A stretch of 33,985 bases of DNA from positions 36,700 to 70,684 of the forward strand of contig DDPV01000043.1 in assembly GCA_002342365.1 (NCBI GenBank). The letters run 5' to 3'. Made by a program: the position numbers and the translations under genes. This stretch comes from Burkholderiales bacterium UBA2459. GTDB taxonomy: Bacteria > Pseudomonadota > Gammaproteobacteria > Burkholderiales > Burkholderiaceae_E. The notes under the pieces were generated by a model, which ran no database searches, was not told the origin of the DNA, and was given only the letters and a program-made list of their open reading frames with translations. Below are positions 24,333 to 31,967 of the stretch, in pieces (position 1 is the stretch's first letter; each line of letters starts with the position of its first letter).

Positions 24333-25400
24333 TCAGCGCTGAGGCAAAGCTGACCTTGGGTCAATCGGCCGACCGTTTCGCCGCAATTCAAAGCCAAGCT
24401 GCGTCCGGTCAGCGCCAGAATCGCCCATTTCGGCGATCTTTTGACCCTTCTTCACCTGGCTGCCCTCCTGGACCAGCAAGGCACGATTGTGTGCATAAAC
24501 CGATAAGAGTTCGCCCTCATGGCGCACGATCAACAAATTCCCGTAGCCCTTTGGGCCTTGCCCGGCAAAAATCACTTTGCCATCACCGATGGCAAGAATT
24601 GGATCGCCTGAATTACCCTCGATTCTCAAGCCGCCCTTGCCAGCACTGAAGGTGCTAAACGACTTGCCCTCTGCAGGCCATATCCATTCAATGTCTGCGG
24701 CTATCGGCGGCTTTTCAATGGTTGCGGCGTCCTGCCCAGCGCTATCAGCTGCGCTGCCCTGGAGTGCCGAATTGCTTGGCACTGCAGGCTTCACAGGATC
24801 AGCCTTGTGAGCAGGCTTTGCGGCTGGCTCGGGGTTTGCAGGCTGCTCGGTTCGACTGTTTCGCTCGGGAGCGCTCGGAGCTTCGTTACGCGCATTTGAG
24901 GCAATCTGCGGATTCCGGATGGGTCGCGTCGTGACCGGCGGCGCCTGGACATCGCCATCTGGCTTCAAAACCTGTGTTGTCGAACCCGAAGCGCTGGCGT
25001 TGGGCGATGAGTCGACGGTACTGGGAACTGAAGTTGCTGGCGATCGTACAGTCGACGGCGGTTGAGGAGCTTGGGATCGGGCTGTGGACGGCGGCCTTGC
25101 CGCTTGCGGCGTTGATTGCGGTCCTGCCTGCGGGGTTACTTGTGGGCTTGCCTGCGGGCTTGCTTGCGGAGTTGCCGGCGTGGGTGCTTTGGCCTGCCCA
25201 ACCGAGGACACGATCACCACCGGTGGAGCCTTGTTTGAGCGGTCAACAATCGGTGCCGGTGTACGCGGCCCGCTTGAGCAAGCGGCAATCAGCAACACGG
25301 GAACGCAGAGCGCAGCGCTGGCGATTCTACGCAAGCGTGTGGCACCCATGCCTTCAGATGGAATCCGCAGGCCATGGTGTCGACAAGCGGTCTTGGTCAT
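24333..25400 (-). CDS. nlpD: NlpD/EnvC-type lipoprotein with degenerate M23 domain, no LysM
   Basis: 355 residues. An N-terminal hydrophobic signal ends in the lipobox LLIAAC (Cys 41). Next comes a long Pro/Ala/Gln/Ser-rich region (about 45-235), including PQA/PQV/PQS repeats at 76-101, and a C-terminal M23-like domain (about 239-353). Zn ligands are missing: the HxxxD site is replaced by the GLRIEGNSGD region and LHFE reads LGFE. This is as in E. coli NlpD, an activator of amidase AmiC during septum splitting rather than an enzyme. The LysM domain normally found in NlpD is absent. An alternative ATG at 25347-25349 would remove 17 residues without touching the signal peptide. Placement after pcm supports the NlpD call. 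Confidence 0.85.
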   Translation of the reverse strand: MTKTACRHHGLRIPSEGMGATRLRRIASAALCVPVLLIAACSSGPRTPAPIVDRSNKAPPVVIVSSVGQAKAPTPATPQASPQASPQVTPQAGPQSTPQAARPPSTARSQAPQPPSTVRSPATSVPSTVDSSPNASASGSTTQVLKPDGDVQAPPVTTRPIRNPQIASNARNEAPSAPERNSRTEQPANPEPAAKPAHKADPVKPAVPSNSALQGSAADSAGQDAATIEKPPIAADIEWIWPAEGKSFSTFSAGKGGLRIEGNSGDPILAIGDGKVIFAGQGPKGYGNLLIVRHEGELLSVYAHNRALLVQEGSQVKKGQKIAEMGDSGADRTQLGFELRRNGRPIDPRSALPQR

Positions 25401-25441
25401 CCGCGTGGCTCAGATTCGATGTGGATCACGATAAAAGCTTC

Positions 25442-26167
25442 TCAGCGGGTTCCCTGAAGAAGGGGTACGAAACGAACGGCATCAAGATGAAGATGCTGAA
25501 AGTTACCATGCCCATGGTGAATCACTTGCTCAAGAACCTGGCCTTTGGCAAGCAACACCGGGCTCAACAAGATGGCGCCTTCAGCCAACTGTGCCTTCCA
25601 GGGCTCTGGAATCGCCTCGCCGGCTGCCGCAGCAATAATCGCGTCAAAGGGCGCGACCTGGGGAAGTCCTTTCAGCCCGTCGGCAAAAAGCATCCGCAGG
25701 TTAAAGCACTGCATACCGCGGAGATTTTTCTTGGCTAGCAAATGCAAATCCTTGATCCGCTCAATCGAATAGACCTCGCCAAAGAGCCTCGAAAGAACCG
25801 CGGCTTGATAACCGCACCCAGTTCCAATTTCTAGAACTTTAAGCTGTTTTCTTTCTTGCCCGGCAAAGTGTTTTAAAACCCGATCGATCATGCGAGCAAC
25901 CGTTGAAGGCCTGGAAATCGTCTGCTGATGACCGATCGGCAAAGCAACGTCCTCATAAGCACGGCTGGCAAAGGCCGGCTCCACAAAATGATGCCTTGGC
26001 ACGGTGCGCATGACCTCGACCAGTCCCGCATCGAGTTGATGAGCTTGCGCCAACGCATCGATGAGCCGATAACGCGCTTTGTCAGAATCAAGGCCAAGGC
26101 CGCTCACAGCCGGAATCTGGGCCGGCTGCGGAATGGAACGGCCAATTAAGGCTTTGTTGTGAGCCAT
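25442..26167 (-). CDS. pcm: Protein-L-isoaspartate O-methyltransferase
   Basis: A SAM-dependent enzyme that repairs isoaspartyl residues in aged proteins. It has 241 residues; E. coli Pcm has 208, and the surplus is an N-terminal extension of about 28 residues before the first conserved helix (RYRLIDALAQ). Motifs: VPRHHFVEPAFASRAYEDVALPIG in two segments, TISRPSTVARM for substrate binding, and the SAM loop VLEIGTGCGYQAAVL. The ATG (26165-26167) lies 22 nt inside the 3' end of surE, so translation is likely coupled. The surE-pcm-nlpD order is the classic proteobacterial stationary-phase block. Confidence 0.96.
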   Translation of the reverse strand: MAHNKALIGRSIPQPAQIPAVSGLGLDSDKARYRLIDALAQAHQLDAGLVEVMRTVPRHHFVEPAFASRAYEDVALPIGHQQTISRPSTVARMIDRVLKHFAGQERKQLKVLEIGTGCGYQAAVLSRLFGEVYSIERIKDLHLLAKKNLRGMQCFNLRMLFADGLKGLPQVAPFDAIIAAAAGEAIPEPWKAQLAEGAILLSPVLLAKGQVLEQVIHHGHGNFQHLHLDAVRFVPLLQGTR

Positions 26168-26898
26168 TGCCCAACATCATTCAACTGGCGATGCGCGGTC
26201 AGGTCGATATCCAGCGGTGTAATCGAAACCAAGCCTTGAGCCAGCGCGTAAAAATCGGTTCCAGGCCCGGCGTCCTTAGCCTCGCCTGCCGGCCCGATCC
26301 ACCAAATGGCTTCGCCCCGCGGGTTGCTTGCAGCGATCACCGGCTCGGCCATGTGGCGTTTACCAAGCCTTGTAACCACCGGTTCAGCGTTATCGGTGAC
26401 CCCTCGTCCTGGGATATTCACGTTAAGCAAATAAGGTGTGCTGAGTGTTTTTTGCGCGAGTGCTCGCTGAACAATCGATGCCGCAACGCGTGCCGCCTGC
26501 TCGACGCCTTCGAAGGATCTGGCTTGCAGTGAAAAAGCAATCGATGGCACGCCGAGCAGAAATCCTTCCATCGCTGCGGCCACCGTACCCGAATAAATGG
26601 TGTCATCACCCATATTCGGACCGTTATTGATCCCAGAGACCACCAGCGAGGGCTTTTGCTTGAGTAATCCCGTGATGGCCATATGCACACAATCGGTGGG
26701 CGTCCCGTTTACAAAATAAAACCCATTCGGCGCCTGCCTTACGGTCAGCGGTGCATCAAGCGTGAGCGAATTGGATGCGCCACTGCGATCTCGATCCGGA
26801 GCAACAACCGTTACGTCGCCAAACTCCTTCATGGCTGCTGCAAGCGCCGCCAAACCGGGCGAGAGATAACCATCATCGTTTGAAACAAGAATATGCAT
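26146..26898 (-). CDS. surE: SurE 5'/3'-nucleotidase
   Basis: A survival protein that dephosphorylates nucleoside 5'- and 3'-monophosphates and short polyphosphates. The start ATG at 26896-26898 (MHILVSNDDGYLSPG) gives 250 residues, the usual length. An in-frame extension to 26988 lies inside the upstream CBS gene and has no family similarity. Metal ligands D8 and D9 are in SNDDG, and the SGINNGPNMGDDTIYSGT segment carries the conserved Asn. PTDCVHMAI also matches the family. It lies 4 nt after the CBS gene and overlaps pcm by 22 nt. Confidence 0.97.
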   Translation of the reverse strand: MHILVSNDDGYLSPGLAALAAAMKEFGDVTVVAPDRDRSGASNSLTLDAPLTVRQAPNGFYFVNGTPTDCVHMAITGLLKQKPSLVVSGINNGPNMGDDTIYSGTVAAAMEGFLLGVPSIAFSLQARSFEGVEQAARVAASIVQRALAQKTLSTPYLLNVNIPGRGVTDNAEPVVTRLGKRHMAEPVIAASNPRGEAIWWIGPAGEAKDAGPGTDFYALAQGLVSITPLDIDLTAHRQLNDVGQWLTTKP

Positions 26899-26902
26899 CG
26901 CT

Positions 26903-27367
26903 TCAGCCCTCCGTTGGCCAGTCTTTGATGTAGGCCTTGAGCATGCGATTCTCAAAACTCTGGGCTTCAAGTACGGCGCGGGCAACATCGTAAAAGGAGA
27001 TCACACCCAAAACCGTTCTGTCCTCCATCACGGGAACATAGCGATCATGATGATCGAGCATCATTTTCCGCAAGTGATTGACTTCCATCGATGGCGTTGC
27101 AATTCTTGGGTTCGCCTCCATCACCTCAGAAGCCTTGATCATTGACATGGTTGGCGTTGGTCCGACCCGCTGCTCACGTTGCCTTTTCGCTAGCACACGC
27201 AGGACCTCGCGAAACGACAGCATGCCCACCATGCGCCCCTGCGCGATGACCACCAAGGATCCGATATCTTCATCGGCCATGATCGTGACGCAATCCGAAA
27301 GCAAGGTCTCCGGTTGCACCGCAAAAAGTGCCGCGCCTTTAACTCTCAGGATATCTCGCACAAGCAT
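26903..27367 (-). CDS. Two-CBS-domain protein
   Basis: 154 residues made almost only of a tandem CBS (Bateman) module: CBS1 about 8-60 (LLSDCVTIMADEDIGSLVV, GMLSFREVL) and CBS2 about 82-138 (MLDHHDRYVPVMED, GVISFYDVARAVLE). Such free-standing pairs bind adenine nucleotides or SAM and regulate other proteins. No effector or catalytic domain is attached, and its partner is unknown. It is the first gene of the minus-strand surE block and divergent from metY across 125 nt. Its position suggests co-expression with SurE, which acts on nucleotides; a functional link is inference only. Confidence 0.9.
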   Translation of the reverse strand: MLVRDILRVKGAALFAVQPETLLSDCVTIMADEDIGSLVVIAQGRMVGMLSFREVLRVLAKRQREQRVGPTPTMSMIKASEVMEANPRIATPSMEVNHLRKMMLDHHDRYVPVMEDRTVLGVISFYDVARAVLEAQSFENRMLKAYIKDWPTEG

Positions 27368-27449
27368 GACCGAGGAAACCTATGACTGGACGGTGAACGA
27401 TAACCGGCTGCGAGCGATGACCACCTTAGCCACACGGTCGCTGATCCCA

Positions 27450-27482
27450 GATGCTAGCATCCACGACTCGCTCTGATCAGAG
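27450..27482 (+). promoter_or_regulatory. Two perfect 12-bp palindromes in the metY leader, possible operator
   Basis: GATGCTAGCATC (27450-27461) and CTCTGATCAGAG (27471-27482) are each perfect palindromes. Their centres are 21 bp apart, about two helical turns. The second covers the AGAGG ribosome-binding site of metY. The sequences of the two sites differ, so they are not copies of one binding site. A role as operator or leader structure is inference. Confidence 0.4.
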
Positions 27483-27492
27483 GATTCAGGCC

Positions 27493-28794
27493 ATGGCGGC
27501 AGACGATTACTTTCGCTTTGACACGCTGGCGGTCCATGCCGGAGCTGCGCCCGACCCGCTTCACGGATCACGCGCAACGCCGATTCACCTGACCACCGCT
27601 TTCGTGTTCAAGGATTCCGAAGCGGCTGCAGGCTTGTTCAACATGGAGCAGTCGGGCCATGTTTATTCGCGTTTGAGCAACCCTACGGTTGCCGTCTTTG
27701 AAGAACGTATGGCCGCACTTGACGCTGGAGTCGGAGCCATCGCCACAGCCAGCGGCCAGGCGGCCTTGCATTTGGCGATTGCAACCCTTGCCGGGGCTGG
27801 CTCGCATCTGGTGGCATCGACTGCGCTTTACGGCGGCTCGCATAATCTTTTGCATTACACCTTGCGGCGCTTCGGTATTGAAACCAGTTTTGTTCCGCCG
27901 GGGGATTTTGCTGCCTGGGAGGCTGCGATCCGACCGCAGACCAAGCTCTTATTTGCTGAAACGCTCGGAAATCCCGGTCTGGATGTGCTCGATATCCCGG
28001 CGGTGTCGGATATTGCCCATCGGCATGGCCTACCCTTGCTGGTTGACTCAACCTTCACAACACCCTGGCTGATTCGTCCGATCGATTGGGGCGCTGACCT
28101 GGTCTACCACTCAGCCACCAAATTTCTATGCGGACATGGCACCGTCCTGGGTGGTGTCATCGTCGATGGCGGGCGATTCGACTGGCTTGCCAGCGGGAGG
28201 TTCCCCGAACTGACCGAGGCCTATGAGGGTTTTCACGGCATGGTTTTTGCCGAGGAGTCAACCGTTGCCCCTTTTCTTTTGCGAGCGAGGCGTGAGGGGC
28301 TCCGAGACTTTGGCGCCTGTCTGAGTCCGATGAGCGCTTTTCAAATGATTCAGGGTATCGAAACCCTGGCGCTACGCATGCAAAAACACGTAGCGAACAC
28401 GCTCGAAGTGGCTCAGTTTCTGGAGTCGCATCCACAGGTGATCAAGGTGTCTTATCCGGGTCTGACAAGCCACCGTGATCATGAACTTGCCAGGCGATTG
28501 ATGCCACGCGGATGCGGCGCGGTTTTTTCGGTCGAACTTGCAGGCAACAGGGAACAGGGGCGACGATTCGTCGAAGCGCTGCGCATTTTTTCCCATCTTG
28601 CCAATGTCGGCGATGTTCGTTCGCTAGTCATCCACCCTGCCTCGACCACCCACTTTCGGATGGACGAACAAGCCCTCAAAGCAGCCGGCATCGCCGAAGC
28701 AACCCTCAGACTGTCGATCGGACTGGAAGATCCGCAAGATCTGATTGACGACTTGAAACGCGCTTTTCGTCTGGCTTTTCCCAAAAGAGCCTGA
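27493..28794 (+). CDS. metY: O-acetylhomoserine aminocarboxypropyltransferase (sulfhydrylase), MetY type
   Basis: A PLP enzyme of the Cys/Met-metabolism family that makes homocysteine from O-acylhomoserine and sulfide in methionine synthesis. The start ATG at 27493 has AGAGG 9 nt upstream; an in-frame upstream ATG at 27451 lies in the first leader palindrome and is unlikely. It has 433 residues, the MetY length (MetZ/MetB are ~390). The N-terminus FDTLAVHAGAAPDP is followed by ATPIHLTTAFVF and YSRLSNPTV. PLP Lys 210 is in HSATKFLCGHG. The MetY-specific insertion SGRFPELTEAYEGFHGMVF follows. It is 1 nt away from the following hydrolase gene, so they are co-translated. Acetyl versus succinyl donor is not readable from sequence. 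Confidence 0.92.
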   Translation: MAADDYFRFDTLAVHAGAAPDPLHGSRATPIHLTTAFVFKDSEAAAGLFNMEQSGHVYSRLSNPTVAVFEERMAALDAGVGAIATASGQAALHLAIATLAGAGSHLVASTALYGGSHNLLHYTLRRFGIETSFVPPGDFAAWEAAIRPQTKLLFAETLGNPGLDVLDIPAVSDIAHRHGLPLLVDSTFTTPWLIRPIDWGADLVYHSATKFLCGHGTVLGGVIVDGGRFDWLASGRFPELTEAYEGFHGMVFAEESTVAPFLLRARREGLRDFGACLSPMSAFQMIQGIETLALRMQKHVANTLEVAQFLESHPQVIKVSYPGLTSHRDHELARRLMPRGCGAVFSVELAGNREQGRRFVEALRIFSHLANVGDVRSLVIHPASTTHFRMDEQALKAAGIAEATLRLSIGLEDPQDLIDDLKRAFRLAFPKRA

Positions 28795-28795
28795 C

Positions 28796-29599
28796 ATGGA
28801 GCTTCAGATCAAGCGGCACAAGGCCTATGCCTACACCGGCGGTAAAGCCTTCCGACCGGCTTTGCCCACGGTTTTGTTCATCCATGGCGCTCAAAATGAC
28901 CATAGCGTTTGGATCATGCAATCGCGATGGCTCGCCCACCATGGCTACAACGTGCTTGCGGTGGACCTTCCCGCACACGGTCGAAGCGAGGGACCGCTTT
29001 GCAGCAGCATCGAGTCCATGGCAGCCTGGTGTTGCGACGTGCTCACCGAACTTGGAGTTCAACGTTCGGCCTGGATTGGCCACAGCATGGGATCGCTCAT
29101 CGCGCTCGAAGCCGCGGCAACCCGACCCGAGCAGAGTTGGGCAAATGTTTTGCTGGGTTCGGCTTTTCCGATGCAGGTTTCTGATGCTTTGCTGCAAGCT
29201 GCTGCACAGGACGAGGCAAGCGCTATCGACATGATCACCCGCTGGTCACATAGCGGTATCACGCATGTGCCAGGTACCCCTGGGCCTGGATTCTCGGTTT
29301 ATAACCAGGGCCGCAGACTCATGGAGCGTCAGGCAAAAGGCGTTTTGCTCAACGACTTTAAAGCCTGCAACGACTACGCCCTTGGACTTGAGCGCGCGCT
29401 TGCGACGGTTCAGCCAACCTTGCTCCTTTCAGCGGCGCTCGATTTGATGACACCCCCAAAGTCTGCGCAAATACTTGCCAAGTCGATCACGGGATCGCGC
29501 ATGCAAATGATTGAATATGCGGGTCATCAGATGATGGCCGAACAACCCGATCGTGTCAGGCAAGCCATTTCCGACTTTCTCAGCACGGCAAAGCCGTAA
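28796..29599 (+). CDS. Alpha/beta-hydrolase fold protein coupled to metY
   Basis: 267 residues with a complete hydrolase triad: nucleophile S97 in GHSMGS, acid D216 in AALDLMTPP and H244 in YAGHQMMAEQP. The oxyanion segment FIHGAQNDHSVW and the VDLPAHGRS turn are typical. The substrate is unknown. The ATG starts one base after the metY stop, so the two proteins are probably made together. The pairing is familiar from Burkholderiales genomes, to my recollection. Possible roles are an esterase or thioesterase linked to acylated homoserine or thioester intermediates; this is speculation. It is not a homoserine acetyltransferase, which would be longer and have a different nucleophile context. Confidence 0.85.
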   Translation: MELQIKRHKAYAYTGGKAFRPALPTVLFIHGAQNDHSVWIMQSRWLAHHGYNVLAVDLPAHGRSEGPLCSSIESMAAWCCDVLTELGVQRSAWIGHSMGSLIALEAAATRPEQSWANVLLGSAFPMQVSDALLQAAAQDEASAIDMITRWSHSGITHVPGTPGPGFSVYNQGRRLMERQAKGVLLNDFKACNDYALGLERALATVQPTLLLSAALDLMTPPKSAQILAKSITGSRMQMIEYAGHQMMAEQPDRVRQAISDFLSTAKP

Positions 29600-29646
29600 A
29601 GCCTTGTTTGCCAGACATCGCAACCAAGCCTAGGACCTTCAAAGTC

Positions 29647-30042
29647 ATGCTCATTGCACGCGTTCCGCCCGCAAAAGCTCGCAAATCGGCAGCAATCGCT
29701 GGCGCCCTGATTTGCATTCTGGGTCTTGTCTGGGAGCTTTGGCTGGCGCCTTTAAGGCCAGGTTCTTTGCTTTGGCTGAAGGTCTTGCCCTTGCTGATTT
29801 GTCTGCCCTGGATCTGGCGCGGATCGATCGTGATGCATCAATGGTGGTCCATGACCAGCCTGATTTATTTTACCGAGGGTGTTGTGCGCGCGACCACCGA
29901 ACAAGGCATCAGCCAGCTACTTGCGAGTCTTGAAATCCTGTTTTCAAGCCTCATGTGGATTTTCGTTTTGACTTATGTTGCCGCGGTTCGCTGGACCGTC
30001 AAGAATCGGGAAACTGCGCTGTCAAACCAGGCAAGCCCCTGA
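29647..30042 (+). CDS. DUF2069 small integral membrane protein
   Basis: 131 residues from the ATG at 29647, which has AGGA 11 nt upstream; a TTG at 29608 would add 13 non-hydrophobic residues. Four hydrophobic segments are visible: about 13-34 (SAAIAGALICILGLVWELWLA), 41-58, a shorter one near 66-78 and 101-119. The WRGSIVMHQWWSMTSLIYFTEGVVRA stretch, in two pieces, is the DUF2069 signature. Function is unknown. It is the last gene of the metY unit; its last 70 nt overlap the 3' end of convergent dusA. Confidence 0.8.
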   Translation: MLIARVPPAKARKSAAIAGALICILGLVWELWLAPLRPGSLLWLKVLPLLICLPWIWRGSIVMHQWWSMTSLIYFTEGVVRATTEQGISQLLASLEILFSSLMWIFVLTYVAAVRWTVKNRETALSNQASP

Positions 30043-31061
30043 GACCTGAGCGCATGCTGGTCGGATAAATCGCGCCTGAAGACCCTGGCACCGGGCCGGC
30101 CTTGAAAAAGTCCCAAGAGGTGTCGGGTCATGGACGCAAGCGGCACGCCGAGGGCGAGTTGCCGAATCATGTAAGCGCGATACGCCTCGAGCACCTCAAC
30201 GAGCGCTTCAAGGCCAGGATTTAAATCACTGATCTCGACAGGCAAGACGCGCTCAGGCCAAGCAGGCTCGCATTTAGGGCTTTCTTCTGCGACCACGGGA
30301 CAGCCTAGGCTGCCGTGCTGGCGGTACCAAAGCTTGTCGACCATGGAAAGTAATGCGGGGCGCTGGTAGGCTGCCCGGCCAAGCATCACACCATCAAGCG
30401 ACTGAATCGCATCCATTGCCTGACGGTGGTCGTCAATTCCACCATTTAGAACAAAGCAGCAGTCGGGAAACTGTTGGGCCAATGTATAGACGTCTGCGTA
30501 ACGCAATGGAGGAACCTCACGATTGTCTTTAGGGCTGAGCCCTTCAAGCCAGGCGTTACGCGCATGAACCACAAAGTGTCTGCAGCCAGCCTCATGGAGT
30601 TTGCCGATAAATTCGATGACGAGGCCAAGCGATTGATCTTTTCCAAGCCCGAGTCGATGCTTGATGGTGACAGGAACCGACACCATATCCGCCATCGCTT
30701 TGAAGCAATCGGCAACAAGCGCTGGCTCTCGCATCAAGCAAGCGCCAAAGGCACCGCGTTGCACCCGTTCACTCGGGCAGCCGCAGTTCAAATTGATTTC
30801 GTCATAGCCTCTTTGCTCACCCAGGCGCGCAGCCTTTGCCAAGTCCTGCGGCTCACTGCCGCCAAGTTGTAGCGCAACCGGATGCTCAAGTGCATCGAAG
30901 TTCAGCAAGCCTTCAGCGTCACCGTGAATCAAGGCGCTGGTGGTCAGCATTTCGGTGTAGAGCCGCGCCTGCCTGGAAAGCAAACGGTGGAACTGGCGAC
31001 AGTGCCGGTCGGTCCAATCCATCATAGGCGCCACACAAAAACGCCAGGGTGAATGCGCCAT
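29973..31061 (-). CDS. dusA: tRNA-dihydrouridine synthase A
   Basis: An FMN- and NADPH-dependent enzyme that reduces uridines 20/20a in tRNA D-loops. The N-terminus RFCVAPMMDWTDRHCRQFHR marks the DusA subfamily. The catalytic Cys (about residue 95) lies in NLNCGCPSERVQ, with VTIKHRLGLG and FVVHARNAWLEGLSPKDNRE for FMN and tRNA contacts. I chose the ATG at 31059-31061, 362 residues, since it leaves the short N-terminus typical of DusA. ATG 31113-31115 is also open and would add 18 residues; neither has a clear ribosome-binding site. The region after about residue 315 is longer than in E. coli, and the last 70 nt overlap the DUF2069 gene. Confidence 0.93.
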   Translation of the reverse strand: MAHSPWRFCVAPMMDWTDRHCRQFHRLLSRQARLYTEMLTTSALIHGDAEGLLNFDALEHPVALQLGGSEPQDLAKAARLGEQRGYDEINLNCGCPSERVQRGAFGACLMREPALVADCFKAMADMVSVPVTIKHRLGLGKDQSLGLVIEFIGKLHEAGCRHFVVHARNAWLEGLSPKDNREVPPLRYADVYTLAQQFPDCCFVLNGGIDDHRQAMDAIQSLDGVMLGRAAYQRPALLSMVDKLWYRQHGSLGCPVVAEESPKCEPAWPERVLPVEISDLNPGLEALVEVLEAYRAYMIRQLALGVPLASMTRHLLGLFQGRPGARVFRRDLSDQHALRSQGLAWFDSAVSRFLTVQRTAAT

Positions 31062-31175
31062 CTGACCCGATTGATCGGCAAGGCGCTGCGACCTGTACTC
31101 AGGGCTTTCGATCATGACCCGAAGTCTAGAGGAAGCAACAAGTTCACGAAAAACCCCACGCAAGGTAAAACGCCG

Positions 31176-31967
31176 ATGACAAGCAAAGCAGTTTCATCCG
31201 ACGAGATGGTTACACAAAGCGAAACGACTATGCAGACTGCCGGGCTTTGTTCGGTTGCGCCAGCCGCACCGGTTTTGATAATTGTCGACCAGCAACGCTT
31301 TGTCTCGGAGCTTATTGCGCTACGCCGGCACAACTGCCAGGTTCGGGAAGTCGAGGCGATGCGCGATCTTGAGCGCCTTGAGCTTGAAGATCCCCAGGGC
31401 GTTCAGCTACTCATCGACCCGGAAATGACTGATCTTGGCGATCATCCGGGCTCAAGCCGGATCCTGACCGACGGACGTTTGCGCCGTATCATGCAAGCCT
31501 TTGGGAATCAGGTTTTGCTTTTTAGCGCAAACAAGGATCGCAAACTCAACCAACGTTTCCTTCGGCTCGGGGCTAGCGGATTGCTGAGCAAGACTGTGAG
31601 CAGTGAGCTGCTTTTTGACCGTCTGGACCGGATCTGGGCGCGAAGAAAAACCCGTCCAATCACCCAGCGAGCGATCGCTAGTCGACGCAGCTTGAAAGCT
31701 TGGTCTGAGCAGGCACGATTCAAGGCAAGTTGCGGACTCCAGCCCTTGTCAAGACGGCAACAGCAAGTGCTTCGCTTGCTTGAGCAAGGTCATCCAAACA
31801 AGTTGATCGCTCAGGAACTCGAAGTCAGCTTGTCAACCGTCAAGTCCCATGTCAGTGCGGTTTTGAGAGGACTTGGCGCCCGTAACCGTTTGCAAGCCGT
31901 CTTTAAGGCATCATCATCGGCCTTCGAGCCGACGGCGCGACTCCCGGCGAGCAAGCCAGATTGTTGA
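31176..31967 (+). CDS. LuxR-type regulator with atypical receiver-like domain
   Basis: 263 residues from the ATG at 31176 (AAGG 10 nt upstream); an open upstream extension to 31053 runs antisense into dusA and looks non-coding. Residues 33-155 resemble a receiver: LIIVDQQRF as strand 1, D81 in LLIDPEM, S117 in LLFSANKD and K139 in GLLSKTV. The acidic pair normally needed for Mg2+ is reduced to a single D38, and the segment 85-105 is unusual. The LuxR HTH is clear at 190-245 (LSRRQQQVLRLLEQGHPNKLIAQELE). No kinase is nearby. It may work without phosphorylation; this is inference. The 3' end overlaps the convergent EamA gene by 54 nt. Confidence 0.82.
   Translation: MTSKAVSSDEMVTQSETTMQTAGLCSVAPAAPVLIIVDQQRFVSELIALRRHNCQVREVEAMRDLERLELEDPQGVQLLIDPEMTDLGDHPGSSRILTDGRLRRIMQAFGNQVLLFSANKDRKLNQRFLRLGASGLLSKTVSSELLFDRLDRIWARRKTRPITQRAIASRRSLKAWSEQARFKASCGLQPLSRRQQQVLRLLEQGHPNKLIAQELEVSLSTVKSHVSAVLRGLGARNRLQAVFKASSSAFEPTARLPASKPDC

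Noticed and set aside
24974..25738. 254-codon plus-strand open frame with Leu/Ala/Gly-rich repeats
   Set aside because: It is antisense to nlpD and the 3' part of pcm. Its hydrophobic repeat is the mirror of the PQx repeat in NlpD, and the encoded sequence has no family pattern.
26899..26988. Upstream in-frame extension of surE
   Set aside because: It lies within the CBS gene; SurE proteins begin directly at the MHILVSNDDG-type motif.
31053..31175. Upstream extension of the second LuxR-type regulator
   Set aside because: The sequence is antisense to the dusA 5' region, is basic and disordered, and the ATG at 31176 has a plausible ribosome-binding site.
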